From NCBI RefSeq assembly GCF_017498545.1, contig NZ_CP071793.1, positions 7,496,256-7,560,255 on the forward strand: a stretch of 64,000 bases of DNA, written 5' to 3'. The notes below the pieces were generated by a model that was not told where the DNA came from, did not search any database, and was given only the letters and a program-made list of their open reading frames with translations. This document shows, one piece after another, positions 16,874 to 25,292 of this stretch. The position numbers and the translations under genes are program-made. The stretch is from Sulfidibacter corallicola (lineage in GTDB: Bacteria; Acidobacteriota; Holophagae; Acanthopleuribacterales; Acanthopleuribacteraceae). Position 1 is the stretch's first letter. The number at the start of each line of letters is the position of its first letter.

Positions 16874-19114
16874 TCAGGGTGCACAACTGCAGTCGCCGTT
16901 GAGCAAGGCCGTGTAGGTCAACACCGAGTAGACCGAGGTGTCGCCGCAACTTGCGCTGCCCGCCTGCCAGGAGGGGAACAGCTCGCGAATACAGGCCGGA
17001 ATCTCCACGCCGCCGCACTCGCCGTTGAAGATGCAGTCCACCCATTCCGGAAAGTCGACGAACGGGTTGCGGTTCCCTTGGAACTGATAGACGATTTCGT
17101 TGCGCCGGCGCTCCTCGTCGTCCACCGGATCCGCCTCGTGCCATTCCAGCAGAACCGACAGGCGGCCCATGTAGCCCGTGTCGACGTTGCTGCCGGTGGT
17201 TTGGATCAGGCCGAGGTTGTCGGTGAGGATCAGGTCCGGTTCGCTCATCTCGGTGGGGGCGTGGGACCCGCCTTCGTAGCGCACATCCATATAAAGGATG
17301 CTGCGGGCGATGTCGCCGCGCCGGTGGAACCACACCTCGAAGATGTCCTGGCCGTTGTCGTACCAGTTCGAGTTGCCTGGATATTGGCCCGTGCCGCCAC
17401 CCACGCCGTTGTTCGCGTCGGTGGGCAGCTCGTTGCAGCCCGCGTCGCAGTTGCCGTAGGGCGTGTTGCTGCGGGTGGAATTGGTGGGGCCGTCGGAAAT
17501 GCGAAGATGGTGGCAATCCGTGTACGCCGAATTGTGGAAGGTGTTGTCGGGGAAACCGTAGGATTTGGGCCAGGTATGCTCGCGGTTGTAGGGCCCGTTT
17601 CCGCCGCCGAACTTGGTGTACGAGGCGTTTTTGTAGATGGTGATCACGCTGTCGCCATTGCCGGGGTTCTCGTCCGCCAACTCGAGGATGTCCCAGGTGT
17701 CGGTTTGGTCGTCGGAGTAGGGATGGTAGACGTGGTCGTCGATGGCGTCGTGCAGGGCGGTGCGGAAAGCAGCCTGGGCGGCGTCCGGGTTGACGCTGTT
17801 GTAGTAGTCGGTGCGGCCGACGCGGTTGACTCGGGCTGGCGTATTGTACGCCTCGCCCACTTCCACCGAGCCCGAAAAGCCGTCGAGCCCTTCGCCGTCG
17901 AAGTCGTTGCGGAACCAGTCCGCGGCGCTATCCGTGTCCCGGTAGTAGGGCCAGCGTGAAGCGCCGCCGGGGGCGTTGGCGCCCCTGCGAAGCGTCAGCG
18001 TCAGCACCGTATCCGAGTACACCAGGTCGCCGTGGCGCTCGTGGCTGACCGCGACGCTGTCGTAAACCACGTCCCAGCGCATCTGGTCGATGGTGCCGTT
18101 GTCGTCGCTGTCCAGGTCCATACCGACGGAACCGTTGAAGTTGGCGACGGCGTAAATCGTGGCGGTACCGTCGGGAAAGGCGTCGCTGACCGCACCGGTG
18201 GCGTAGAAACCCACGTTGTTGGTGGTTCCGGCCTGCATCGCGACCAGCACTTCACCCGGGTTGGCGGAACCGTCACCGTCCAGGATCAGCAGCCAGGTCT
18301 CGCTGTAGTCCGCTTCGCGCTCGCCGAAGATTTCGATGAATTCGGCGGTGTCCTGGCCGGTGTGGTCCAGGAGGAATTCGGTGATGATCGGGGCTGACGG
18401 CGGGGGCGGTGATTGCGAGTTGGGCGCGCCGGGCGTGTTGACCGCCTCGTTGCTATCCAGGGTGCCTGGCAGATTCGGCAGGCCGGCGCCGTGAAAGTCG
18501 TTGCGAATCCAGTCCGCATCGGTGCCCAACGGTTTGTCGGCAGGCAGGAAGGAGGCGCCGCCGACGGTGAAGCTGATGCCGTCGTAGTTCTGTTCCAGGG
18601 TGAGGCTCGCGTAGCGCGGGTCGCCGGAGCCGTCGTCGACACCTACCTGATCTACGATGGAGGTCCAGGGGGCCACGTCCAGGGTGCCGTCGTCGTTGGT
18701 GTCCAAATCGTTGCCGGCCTGGCCGCTGAAACCCTCGACCAGGTACAGGGCCATCGAACCGTTTTGCACGACTTCGCTGAGAAAACCGGTCCACCAGTAG
18801 CCGGACGCGTCCGTCGTGCCGACAGGGTGAACGCTCAAGATGGTGCCGGTGTCGTCACCGACATCGCCTTCGATTTGAAGGACCGTCAGGTTGCTGAAAT
18901 CCGTTTCCGGCGTACCAAAAATCTCGATGTATTCGAAGGTGTCCTGGCCCGTGTGGTTGGCGTTGAATTCGTTGATGCGTTGGGCCATGAGTGAGCTGGA
19001 GCCGAAGCAAACAAAGACAAAACAAAGCGCTATATACATATGAAAACGAAGGGGGCCAGTTCGTCTGTTCCGGTTGGCCCGACCCTTGGTTGGGAAAGCA
19101 TGAAGCAGAGGCAT
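16874..19114 (-). CDS. Secreted endonuclease I family nuclease with two lamin-tail-like domains
   Basis: A 746-residue exported protein. The ATG at 19114 is backed by AGGAG six bases upstream, although it puts about 25 residues before the hydrophobic signal core ('MYIALCFVFVCFGSSSLMAQ'). Two related beta domains follow, beginning 'INEFNANHTGQDTFEYIEIF' and 'ITEFLLDHTGQDTAEFIEIF', reminiscent of lamin-tail domains that accompany secreted nucleases. The C-terminal third is endonuclease I: 'NREHTWPKSYGF' contains the catalytic His, and 'DCHHLRISDGPTNSTRSN' continues the metal site. The Cys-rich C-terminus probably forms disulphides. It likely degrades extracellular DNA or RNA. Confidence 0.88.
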   Translation of the reverse strand: MPLLHAFPTKGRANRNRRTGPLRFHMYIALCFVFVCFGSSSLMAQRINEFNANHTGQDTFEYIEIFGTPETDFSNLTVLQIEGDVGDDTGTILSVHPVGTTDASGYWWTGFLSEVVQNGSMALYLVEGFSGQAGNDLDTNDDGTLDVAPWTSIVDQVGVDDGSGDPRYASLTLEQNYDGISFTVGGASFLPADKPLGTDADWIRNDFHGAGLPNLPGTLDSNEAVNTPGAPNSQSPPPPSAPIITEFLLDHTGQDTAEFIEIFGEREADYSETWLLILDGDGSANPGEVLVAMQAGTTNNVGFYATGAVSDAFPDGTATIYAVANFNGSVGMDLDSDDNGTIDQMRWDVVYDSVAVSHERHGDLVYSDTVLTLTLRRGANAPGGASRWPYYRDTDSAADWFRNDFDGEGLDGFSGSVEVGEAYNTPARVNRVGRTDYYNSVNPDAAQAAFRTALHDAIDDHVYHPYSDDQTDTWDILELADENPGNGDSVITIYKNASYTKFGGGNGPYNREHTWPKSYGFPDNTFHNSAYTDCHHLRISDGPTNSTRSNTPYGNCDAGCNELPTDANNGVGGGTGQYPGNSNWYDNGQDIFEVWFHRRGDIARSILYMDVRYEGGSHAPTEMSEPDLILTDNLGLIQTTGSNVDTGYMGRLSVLLEWHEADPVDDEERRRNEIVYQFQGNRNPFVDFPEWVDCIFNGECGGVEIPACIRELFPSWQAGSASCGDTSVYSVLTYTALLNGDCSCAP

Positions 19115-20150
19115 GCAACTCTCCTAGGAAGATGGTGAAACGGCGTTGGGGGCTTGGCTTGGTGGGACTGTGGCCTTTCGAGCGGTCGAGCTGCGGGCCT
19201 CTTGCGGGTGGCCTCGTCGCTCGAGAGCTCGGAAGAGCGGTTCGTACCGATCCGAGGGTGATGGTCCGTGTGGCATGATATGAATAATAGATATAAAGAG
19301 TGGAAGTGCGATGATTTGGCGGCATTCGGGCCCTCGCCCGCCTTGGCGAAGCGATGTCACCGGCCGTCGCCGGCTCCCGTTCACGAACGCTTGGAGATCG
19401 GTTCCCACGGAGGGCGCCGGGGCGTGTTCGACCCGGCCCCATCGGGTTGGGGGTGAATCGATCCCGGAATGAGTGGTTCGGACGGAGAGCTCTTTTGAGC
19501 GGAGGTTCAGGAACGGTTCGGACGCACGAAAACGGTACGCCCCGCGGTTGCCGGAGCCGATGATGCCCAAATACATGTTAAGAAAGTCGCCGTGAACGTT
19601 CCATCCAGGTGAAAGTCGCACCCAAAACCAAGGAAGCGTCATCCCAAAAAACGCCGGAAAAACATCATACCCCATCGGCGGTGGGTTTGGCGTGATTCTT
19701 TTGCAAGAGCGGTCGATCACCCGCAATCGAAGCGAATGACGTGAGTTTTCGGTAAGCTATTTATTTTCATGGGTTCGGCAGCTCGTGCTGCAGATGGAAT
19801 TCCCGTTGGCGCTCTGCCGACGCTCGGTCCTGATGTTCGTGAAACGGGGTGAGTGTGATAATAGTCGCCGTGGAGAAATGTCGCCGAATTGAAAGTATCG
19901 TTTTCGAGGTTCTACATGGCTTCGCCAACTATGTGCCCATCCGGCGAATGGGCACGGTATCGGCCGTCAGGTCTCGGGTAATACCCAAAAGCGAGGAGTT
20001 CGGCCAAAGGCCGATTCGGTACCGGGCGATGGCGTTTGGGCATGTTTCCAAAAGTTGGCGATCAGGCGACAGGTATGGCTGTGAGTGTTGCGGCGTGTCG
20101 CTGCTGAAACCTGGGAGCCGACACCGTGGCCATCCGCGACGGATGGCCGC
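19115..20150. other. Gene-poor region
   Basis: About 1 kb between two minus-strand genes. Several frames stay open because of high GC, but none has a ribosome site or a sensible protein composition. The short dyad GTGCCCAT / ATGGGCAC at 19932-19954 is related to the gene-end inverted repeats elsewhere. Nothing else is visible. Confidence 0.4.
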
Positions 20151-20495
20151 TCACATCCAACCGAAGACGAGAGGGTAGAGGGGAAGGGAGACGAGCGTGG
20201 CGAAGAGATTTCTTTTCAGGCTCTTGTCGAACGGCTGCCGGCGTCGGAGGCGAATGGCCACGTCCCGGAACAGGAGCGGCATGCAGGCGTATACCAGCCA
20301 CATCATCGGGTAGGCGCCCGCCATGTATTCCTCACGTGTAAAGAGGGGCAGGGTTTGCCGTTCCGCGAGCCTGCCGGCGATGGGCATGGCCATGGAGAGG
20401 TAATAGATGATGGTGCTCCAGGTGGTCAAGCTGGGGCCGTTCCAGGTCCTCGGTTCGGACGAGTTGGTCAGGTATCGGTCTTTCGGGGTGGTCAT
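20151..20495 (-). CDS. Small membrane protein of unknown function
   Basis: A 114-residue protein. The chosen ATG follows AAGG and avoids overlap with the upstream gene. A longer in-frame extension would run through the neighbouring gene in another frame. Hydrophobic segments occur at about 25-42 ('TTWSTIIYYLSMAMPIAG'), 58-77 ('YPMMWLVYACMPLLF') and 98-112. Between the second and third is a basic stretch 'RLRRRQPFDKSLKR', likely cytoplasmic. No family was recognised. It follows the membrane gene at 20597-21115 on the same strand and may be co-transcribed with it. Confidence 0.55.
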   Translation of the reverse strand: MTTPKDRYLTNSSEPRTWNGPSLTTWSTIIYYLSMAMPIAGRLAERQTLPLFTREEYMAGAYPMMWLVYACMPLLFRDVAIRLRRRQPFDKSLKRNLFATLVSLPLYPLVFGWM

Positions 20496-20517
20496 CCCTG
20501 GCCTTCCCTTGGCATCG

Positions 20518-20572
20518 TTCGTGACACCGGTCGTTCGCGACACCGGTCGATCGCGACACCGGTCGATCGCGG
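20518..20572. repeat. 16-bp tandem repeat, three copies
   Basis: The unit TCGCGACACCGGTCGA is repeated with one or two changes per copy, in the gap between the two small membrane protein genes. Copies share the palindromic core ACCGGT. Confidence 0.7.
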
Positions 20573-20596
20573 CAGCGACCGACCGCGGTTCCCGAT

Positions 20597-21115
20597 TCAG
20601 TGCACGGATTGATCCTCGCGTGCGGCCATGGCCGGGCCCCACGACTCGGGCGGGCAGTGTTCGAACACGTTCTGTCTGGCTTTGTTGACCCACGTCACCG
20701 CGTGGATCACACAGGCTTCCGAGGAAAGCGTCGACTCTTTGGAAGCGGTGAGTTGCCCGGCCTTGAGGGCCATGGTCAGGTAGGTCAGCCCGGTGAGGAT
20801 TTCGACGGCCGGCAAAGCCCTGGCGAAGGATTCGATGAGCGCGCACGCGATCCCCAGACCGATGAACACGACGAAATGCACCGAGGCCAACACGAACTCT
20901 CGTAGGTGCTTATGAGATTTCCAGCGGCTGTGGTCGAGCAGGCACTTGACGCGCACTTCCTCGCCGTAGGCCTCGAAAAGGGCGCGCAGGCTGCCCTTCT
21001 CGTCGGAAGGCAGGGAGGGTGGTTCGGCGGGTGTCTCTTTCACATCGCGGTGGTGGAAATAGCCCGCGGCATAGGCGCAGACAGCACCAACAATCACAAA
21101 CGCAATAATCAGCAT
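20597..21115 (-). CDS. Membrane protein of unknown function
   Basis: A 172-residue protein. The ATG follows AAGGAG with a six-base spacer. The first helix (about 1-19) is a signal anchor. A charged linker contains 'EETPAEPPSLPSDEKG'-type sequence. Two hydrophobic segments at about 75-95 ('FVLASVHFVVFIGLGIACAL') and 103-120 follow. The tail is soluble with two Cys and one His. No catalytic motif is visible and the family was not recognised. Confidence 0.65.
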   Translation of the reverse strand: MLIIAFVIVGAVCAYAAGYFHHRDVKETPAEPPSLPSDEKGSLRALFEAYGEEVRVKCLLDHSRWKSHKHLREFVLASVHFVVFIGLGIACALIESFARALPAVEILTGLTYLTMALKAGQLTASKESTLSSEACVIHAVTWVNKARQNVFEHCPPESWGPAMAAREDQSVH

Positions 21116-21646
21116 AAGAAACTCCTTAGGCTAAAGGGTTTGTCGTTTTTTTATGATCTGGGGTTTTGTGAGGATTTAATTCTTTATTGTAACCCAACCC
21201 CCGCCGGAGATCAGGGGAAAGTTTTGTTTTTCAAGTGGGAAAGGGAGCGGAAGCCCCGTTTGTTCGCGACTTGGCCGGTTGGGGGGTCAGGCCCGCCCGG
21301 GATTTTCGCGCGGGCTGGAACTCGGTAGACGGCGGTCTTTTTGTCGTGTGGGGGTGGTGCGATGCCGCCGGACTTTTTGAGGGTGCGCGCGGGTTATCAC
21401 CGGTAAATTCCCCGCTTCGGGGAATCTGGGTCCCGTCGGGGTCGGAGTTGCACATTCGGGGTTTGGGCGTTACTGAAGAAAAGTCACGAGTTTATAAGGT
21501 TGTCACGCTGGCATTTTTGCGTTATTGTTGGGTAAACCCCTAGAAAAGCACGTTCTTTTTTCAGAATGTTCAAAGCCGTTTCATTGCCGCATAGCGCGTC
21601 ACTGTCGAATGATCGGTCGGCCGCGGCGGATCTACAAGGAGGTATT
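21116..21646. other. Divergent intergenic region
   Basis: 530 bases between a minus-strand and a plus-strand membrane gene. It holds a perfect short hairpin ATTCCCCG / CGGGGAAT at 21407-21425 without a T-run, and the promoter listed at 21500. The GC content is lower than its surroundings. No gene is supported. Confidence 0.4.
21500..21528 (+). promoter_or_regulatory. Candidate sigma70 promoter
   Basis: TTGTCA and TATTGT separated by 17 bases, about 120 bases ahead of the ATG at 21647. The boxes match the consensus at four or more of six positions each, and the spacing is ideal. Supported by sequence only. Confidence 0.4.
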
Positions 21647-22105
21647 ATGGATATCGTAGTACCGGGCATCTCGGGATTTATTGGCGTGCTGGTCATGACC
21701 CTTTTCCTGCGGCGTGCCAGATTTCTCCATTTGCCCGAGTCCCAGATGGTGCGCGCTATTGGCTCGATGATTACCAAAAATTACGACACCTCGTTGATTC
21801 CCGGAACGATTGTGCATTTCACCGTCGGTACTTTTTTCGGTTATGTGTATTGGTTCCTCTTACAGACGGCTCCTGAACAACAACACTGGCACACCATGGT
21901 CTATGTGGCGGCTTGCGGCATGATGGGATTGGTCCACGGATTGGTGGTCACCCTGTTCCTGGTGATCGCGGTTGCCCAGTATCACCCCGTGGAACGGTTC
22001 CAGAAATTGACCCCCAACGACATGGTGTCCCACGTCATCGCCCACTTGGCCTATGGGATCACGGTCGGTTTTTTTCTCAGTTCCCTGCCTGGCATGCTGG
22101 GATGA
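21647..22105 (+). CDS. Four-helix membrane protein of unknown function
   Basis: A 152-residue protein started at the ATG behind AGGAGG (four-base spacer). Hydrophobic helices lie at about 3-21 ('IVVPGISGFIGVLVMTLFL'), 50-72, 80-107 ('HTMVYVAACGMMGLVHGLVV') and 128-148. Conserved-looking His residues occur in helices two and three and in the stretch 'SHVIAHLAYGI'. No known family was assigned. It lies about 100 bases upstream of the Mrp-type ATPase gene and could share its transcript. Confidence 0.65.
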   Translation: MDIVVPGISGFIGVLVMTLFLRRARFLHLPESQMVRAIGSMITKNYDTSLIPGTIVHFTVGTFFGYVYWFLLQTAPEQQHWHTMVYVAACGMMGLVHGLVVTLFLVIAVAQYHPVERFQKLTPNDMVSHVIAHLAYGITVGFFLSSLPGMLG

Positions 22106-22207
22106 GTCTCGGCGCCGTGAATGCGGCGGCACCCGCCCGGTCGGACCTCGTGTTCCTCGCGCCGATCGGGTGAGATTCCGGCTGGTCTCGCCCGAGGGAG
22201 GTGGCAC

Positions 22208-23110
22208 ATGGCCAAACGGTATCGCGACATCGTCGGCGACGGAGGTTCCGACGTCGACGGCCAGCTCGAGCAACTGCGGCATCGCCTGAGTTCGCGCCTG
22301 GCTTCGATTCGCCACGTGGTCGCCGTCATGAGCGGCAAGGGCGGGGTGGGCAAGAGCACGCTCACCACCAATCTCGCCGCCGGATTGGCGATGAAGGGCC
22401 ACGCGGTCGGCGTGGCCGATGCCGACATCTACGGGCCGTCCCTCGCGCGCATGCTCGGCGTCGCGGAACGACGGCCGAAACCGGGGCGCGACGGCGTGGC
22501 ACCACCGCGAACGGTGTTGGACATCAAGGTCATGTCCATGGCACTCTTTCTGGAGGACGCGCAGGCGCCGGTCGTGTTCCGCGGCCCTTCGCGCGAGGCT
22601 TTCACCTGGAAGGGGATGCTGGAAATGCACGCCCTGCGCGAGTTTCTGGCCGACACCGACTGGGGCGAACTGGACTACCTGCTGATCGACCTGCCGCCGG
22701 GCACCAATCAATTCGCCACGCTTCACGATCTGATCCGTCCGGCCGGGAGTTTGGTGGTCAGCCTTCCCAACCGCCTGTCGCGAGAGGTGGTGGGGCGTTC
22801 GCTGGTTCTCGCGCGCCAGGTCTTGAAGGCCCCGATGCTGGGCGTGGTCGAGAACATGGCCGGTTATTTCTGCAACGGCTGCCTGTCGCGCCAGCCCCTG
22901 TTCGACCGGCAGGCGGAGGCGGACTACGACGGTTTGCCGATCTTGGGGCGGATTCCCTTCGATCCCAGGTTCGTGGACGCCTGCGATGCCGGACGTCCCT
23001 ACCTGCTGGACTACGCCGATGCACCGCCGGGCCAGGATTTGATGGGCCTCTGCGACAGGCTGTGTGACCGGTTGGCGACGGTGGCGTCGGCAAAGGAGCC
23101 TTGCTTATGA
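22208..23110 (+). CDS. Mrp/NBP35-type iron-sulfur carrier ATPase
   Basis: A 300-residue P-loop protein. The ATG at 22208 follows GGGAGG. The deviant Walker A 'MSGKGGVGKST' spans 41-51, 'DADIYGPSLARMLG' is the Mrp signature, and 'YLLIDLPPGTN' is Walker B. The metal-binding CxxC is at 222-225 ('GYFCNGCLS'), slightly different from the usual 'CPxCG'. Family members bind a bridging iron-sulfur cluster as dimers and pass it to target proteins in the cytoplasm. An N-terminal DUF59 domain, present in many Mrp proteins, is missing. Its stop overlaps the start of the next gene (ATGA). Confidence 0.88.
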   Translation: MAKRYRDIVGDGGSDVDGQLEQLRHRLSSRLASIRHVVAVMSGKGGVGKSTLTTNLAAGLAMKGHAVGVADADIYGPSLARMLGVAERRPKPGRDGVAPPRTVLDIKVMSMALFLEDAQAPVVFRGPSREAFTWKGMLEMHALREFLADTDWGELDYLLIDLPPGTNQFATLHDLIRPAGSLVVSLPNRLSREVVGRSLVLARQVLKAPMLGVVENMAGYFCNGCLSRQPLFDRQAEADYDGLPILGRIPFDPRFVDACDAGRPYLLDYADAPPGQDLMGLCDRLCDRLATVASAKEPCL

Positions 23111-23442
23111 AATTCCTGTGTGTGGAATGCGATGAACCCATGAAGTTCGATCAATTTGGCGGCATGGACGACGACGGTTCGCTTGCGGTGACCTTTCGTT
23201 GTCCCAGTTGCGAGTGGGGGGTGACGATGCTCACCAACCCGCAGGAGACCCAGATGGTGCGCAGCCTGGGCGTCCAGATCGGCAGCGAGCGGACGGCACC
23301 GGCCCCGATGGCGATGTTGCGCCAGTTCATGCCGTTCGACGCGCTGGACGGGGTGGATGGGGAGGCATCGCCGGTGGAGGCGTCCGCTTCCGGTGCTTCC
23401 AAGTGTCCCTTCGCCAAGATGATCAAAGACATGGACACCTGA
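23107..23442 (+). CDS. Small zinc-ribbon protein coupled to the Mrp ATPase
   Basis: A 111-residue protein starting inside the Mrp stop codon (ATGA overlap) with AAGGAG upstream, so translation is coupled. Two CxxC pairs, 'MKFLCVECDEPMKF' and 'VTFRCPSCEWGV', form a zinc or iron ribbon. 'MLTNPQETQMVRSLGVQI' is strongly reminiscent of proteins in Nitrospira and Acidobacteria that carry a C-terminal PCP_red domain. Here the protein ends at 'CPFAKMIKDMDT' just where that domain would begin. It probably receives or stabilises a metal centre together with the ATPase. The comparison with relatives is from memory. Confidence 0.72.
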   Translation: MKFLCVECDEPMKFDQFGGMDDDGSLAVTFRCPSCEWGVTMLTNPQETQMVRSLGVQIGSERTAPAPMAMLRQFMPFDALDGVDGEASPVEASASGASKCPFAKMIKDMDT

Positions 23443-23484
23443 TCGGCGGTGGTTTCCCGGTGATGTGAAACGAGCGGGCGGTCG

Positions 23485-23805
23485 TCCCGGACCAATGCAC
23501 GCGGAATGGCGCCGCGACCTCGAACGCATGCCCGGATGGGGGTGTTCCGGGCGAAACCACGCGGGATGGGTGCGCCGCCTCGAACGGGAGCTTGGATGGT
23601 GGGCGTGGCGGGGGAAACCACGCGGGATGGGTGCGCCGCGTTAGACGGGAGCTTGGATGGTGGGCGTCCCGGGGGAAACCACGCGGGATGGGTGCGCCGC
23701 CTCGAATGGGAGCTTGGATGGTGGGCGTGGCGGGGGAAACCACGCGGGATGGTGTGCCGCCTTAGACGGGAGCTTGGATGGTGGTCGTCCCGGGCCAATC
23801 CTGTA
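23485..23805. repeat. 61-bp tandem array, about five copies
   Basis: Units share ACCACGCGGGATGGGTGCGC and GGGAGCTTGGATGGTGGGCG with a 61-base period. Neighbouring copies differ alternately (CTCGAACGGG versus TTAGACGGG), suggesting a higher-order period of two units. Confidence 0.85.
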
Positions 23806-24294
23806 GGGATGGCCAACCGTATGTTTGGATGGCTATTGATAAAAACGCGCGCCTTTGGCGCGCCACCAGCAGGCGTCCTGAAGGGACGACACAGAACAGC
23901 GAAGGGTTAAGGAGCCAGAGGCGACGCAACCCTGGTTGATCGGGGTGCCCGAACACCAGCCCCAACGGGGCGGAACTATTCGGACCCTCGCGGAGTTGTC
24001 GCCATGTTCGAGGAGTCCTTCGTAGTCCCGCCCCTTCAGGGCTGGGGTCCGGGAACCCCAGGGAACCAGGGTTGCGTCGCCTTAGACGGGAGCTTGGATG
24101 GTGGGCGTCCCGGGCCAATCCTGTAGGGATGGCCAACCGTATGTTTGGATGGCTATTGATAAAAACGCGCGCCTTTGGCGCGCCACCAGCGGGCGTCCTG
24201 AAGGGACGACACAGAACAGCGAAGGGTTAAGGAGCCAGAGGCGACGCAACCCTGGTTGATCGGGGTGCCCGAATCCCAGCCCCAACGGGGCGGA
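23791..24294. repeat. Direct duplication with a 320-bp offset
   Basis: About 180 bases starting near CGGGCCAATCCTGTAGGGAT at 23791 recur almost unchanged from 24111. Each copy includes the palindrome GGCGCGCC flanked by CGCGCGCCTTT, and the motif CAGCCCCAACGGGGCGGAAC. The divergent centres between the copies end in inverted matches (CAACCCTGGTT / AACCAGGGTTG). Confidence 0.85.
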
Positions 24295-24506
24295 ACGACG
24301 GAGAACCTCTTGGAGTTCACGTCGTTTCCCCGAGATTCTTCGTAGACCCGCTCCTTCAGAGCTCGATGCGGGAACTCCCGACAACCAGGGTTGCGTCGCC
24401 TACGGCTCCTTAACCCTTCGCTGAAATGTGTGACCCTTACAGGGTCCCTGCTGGTTGCGGGCCAGAGGCCCGCGTTTTAAATAATTTGTGGTCCAAACAT
24501 GGCGTT

Positions 24507-24885
24507 GGCCATCCCTCCAGGATTGGCCGCGAACGGAAATGATCCGGCCGTGCGGTTGATCGGGGAGTCGTGCATCCATGGTGTCGTGAAACGCCAGAGA
24601 GCGATCACCGATGGATGAAGGCGTGGCACCCGGGGCCATCCCTCCAGGATTGGCCGCGAACGGAAATGATCCGGCCGTGCGGTTGATCGGGGAGTCGTGC
24701 ATCCATGGTGTCGTGAAACGCCAGAGAGCGATCACCCATGGATGAAGGCGTGGCACCCGGGGGCATCCCTCCAGGATTGGCCGCGAACGGAAATGATCCG
24801 GACATTGGGTAGATCGTGGGGGCAGGTGCATCCATGGGATCGTGAAACCCCAAAGGGATCGTGAAACCCCAAACGACGATCACCC
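24507..24885. repeat. 127-bp tandem repeat, three copies
   Basis: ATCCCTCCAGGATTGGCCGC starts at 24511, 24638 and 24765, exactly 127 bases apart. The first two copies are nearly identical. The third diverges after about 60 bases and contains the internal duplication GGGATCGTGAAACCCCAAA. Confidence 0.85.
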
Positions 24886-25193
24886 AAACATAGTCCACAC
24901 CTTTCGTCCATGCCGGCCCTTCGAAAGCGGCCGTCCATACCGGCCGTCCGCAACCGGCCCCCCGAAAGCGGCCCTCCGCAAATACCGGCACTGCCGCGGC
25001 TTTCACTTCACCGGGGAAACTCGAACCACCGCTGCGAACCGCGCACCGCGCCGGCCTGCCCTCCCGTGGCGACTGGAGGATAACTCTCCCGTCGGTAAGC
25101 TCAATGAAGTCAGCATTCATTCCTCGATACATTCACGGGGGCTCTCTTTTTTGAGGTGAATGGGGACACAAGGTTGTCTTTATTTTCGGAATG

Positions 25194-25223
25194 TTGCTTT
25201 TTCGTTAAGGGATGCTGTAAGAT
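25194..25223 (+). promoter_or_regulatory. Candidate promoter of the respiratory cluster
   Basis: TTGCTT and TAAGAT are separated by 18 bases in an AT-rich patch about 70 bases before the first gene of the cluster. No operator-like dyad is obvious next to it. Confidence 0.4.
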
Positions 25224-25292
25224 CTGTGGTGAAAATCCTTGTTTTGAAAAATTGAACCGTGGCTCAAAGACGAAAACCATAGGAGGTTTTCC

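Larger units (their letters stand above)
23443..25292. other. 1.85-kb repeat-rich region without genes
   Basis: Made largely of the three repeat sets listed separately (61-bp tandem, 320-bp direct duplication, 127-bp triplicate), followed by about 400 bases of unique sequence leading to the promoter of the respiratory cluster. Open frames here, on both strands, follow the repeat periods and lack ribosome sites. Confidence 0.7.

Noticed and set aside
19124-19726. 200-codon minus-strand frame in the gene-poor region
   Set aside because: No ribosome site, no domain, mixed low-probability composition.
20496-20846. N-terminal extension of the small membrane protein to 231 residues
   Set aside because: The extension would run through the neighbouring membrane protein gene in another frame and has Arg/Gly-rich shadow composition.
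23485-24885. Possible CRISPR array
   Set aside because: The periodic units are 61, 127 and 320 bases with near-identical content throughout. There are no short repeats separated by unique spacers and no cas genes.
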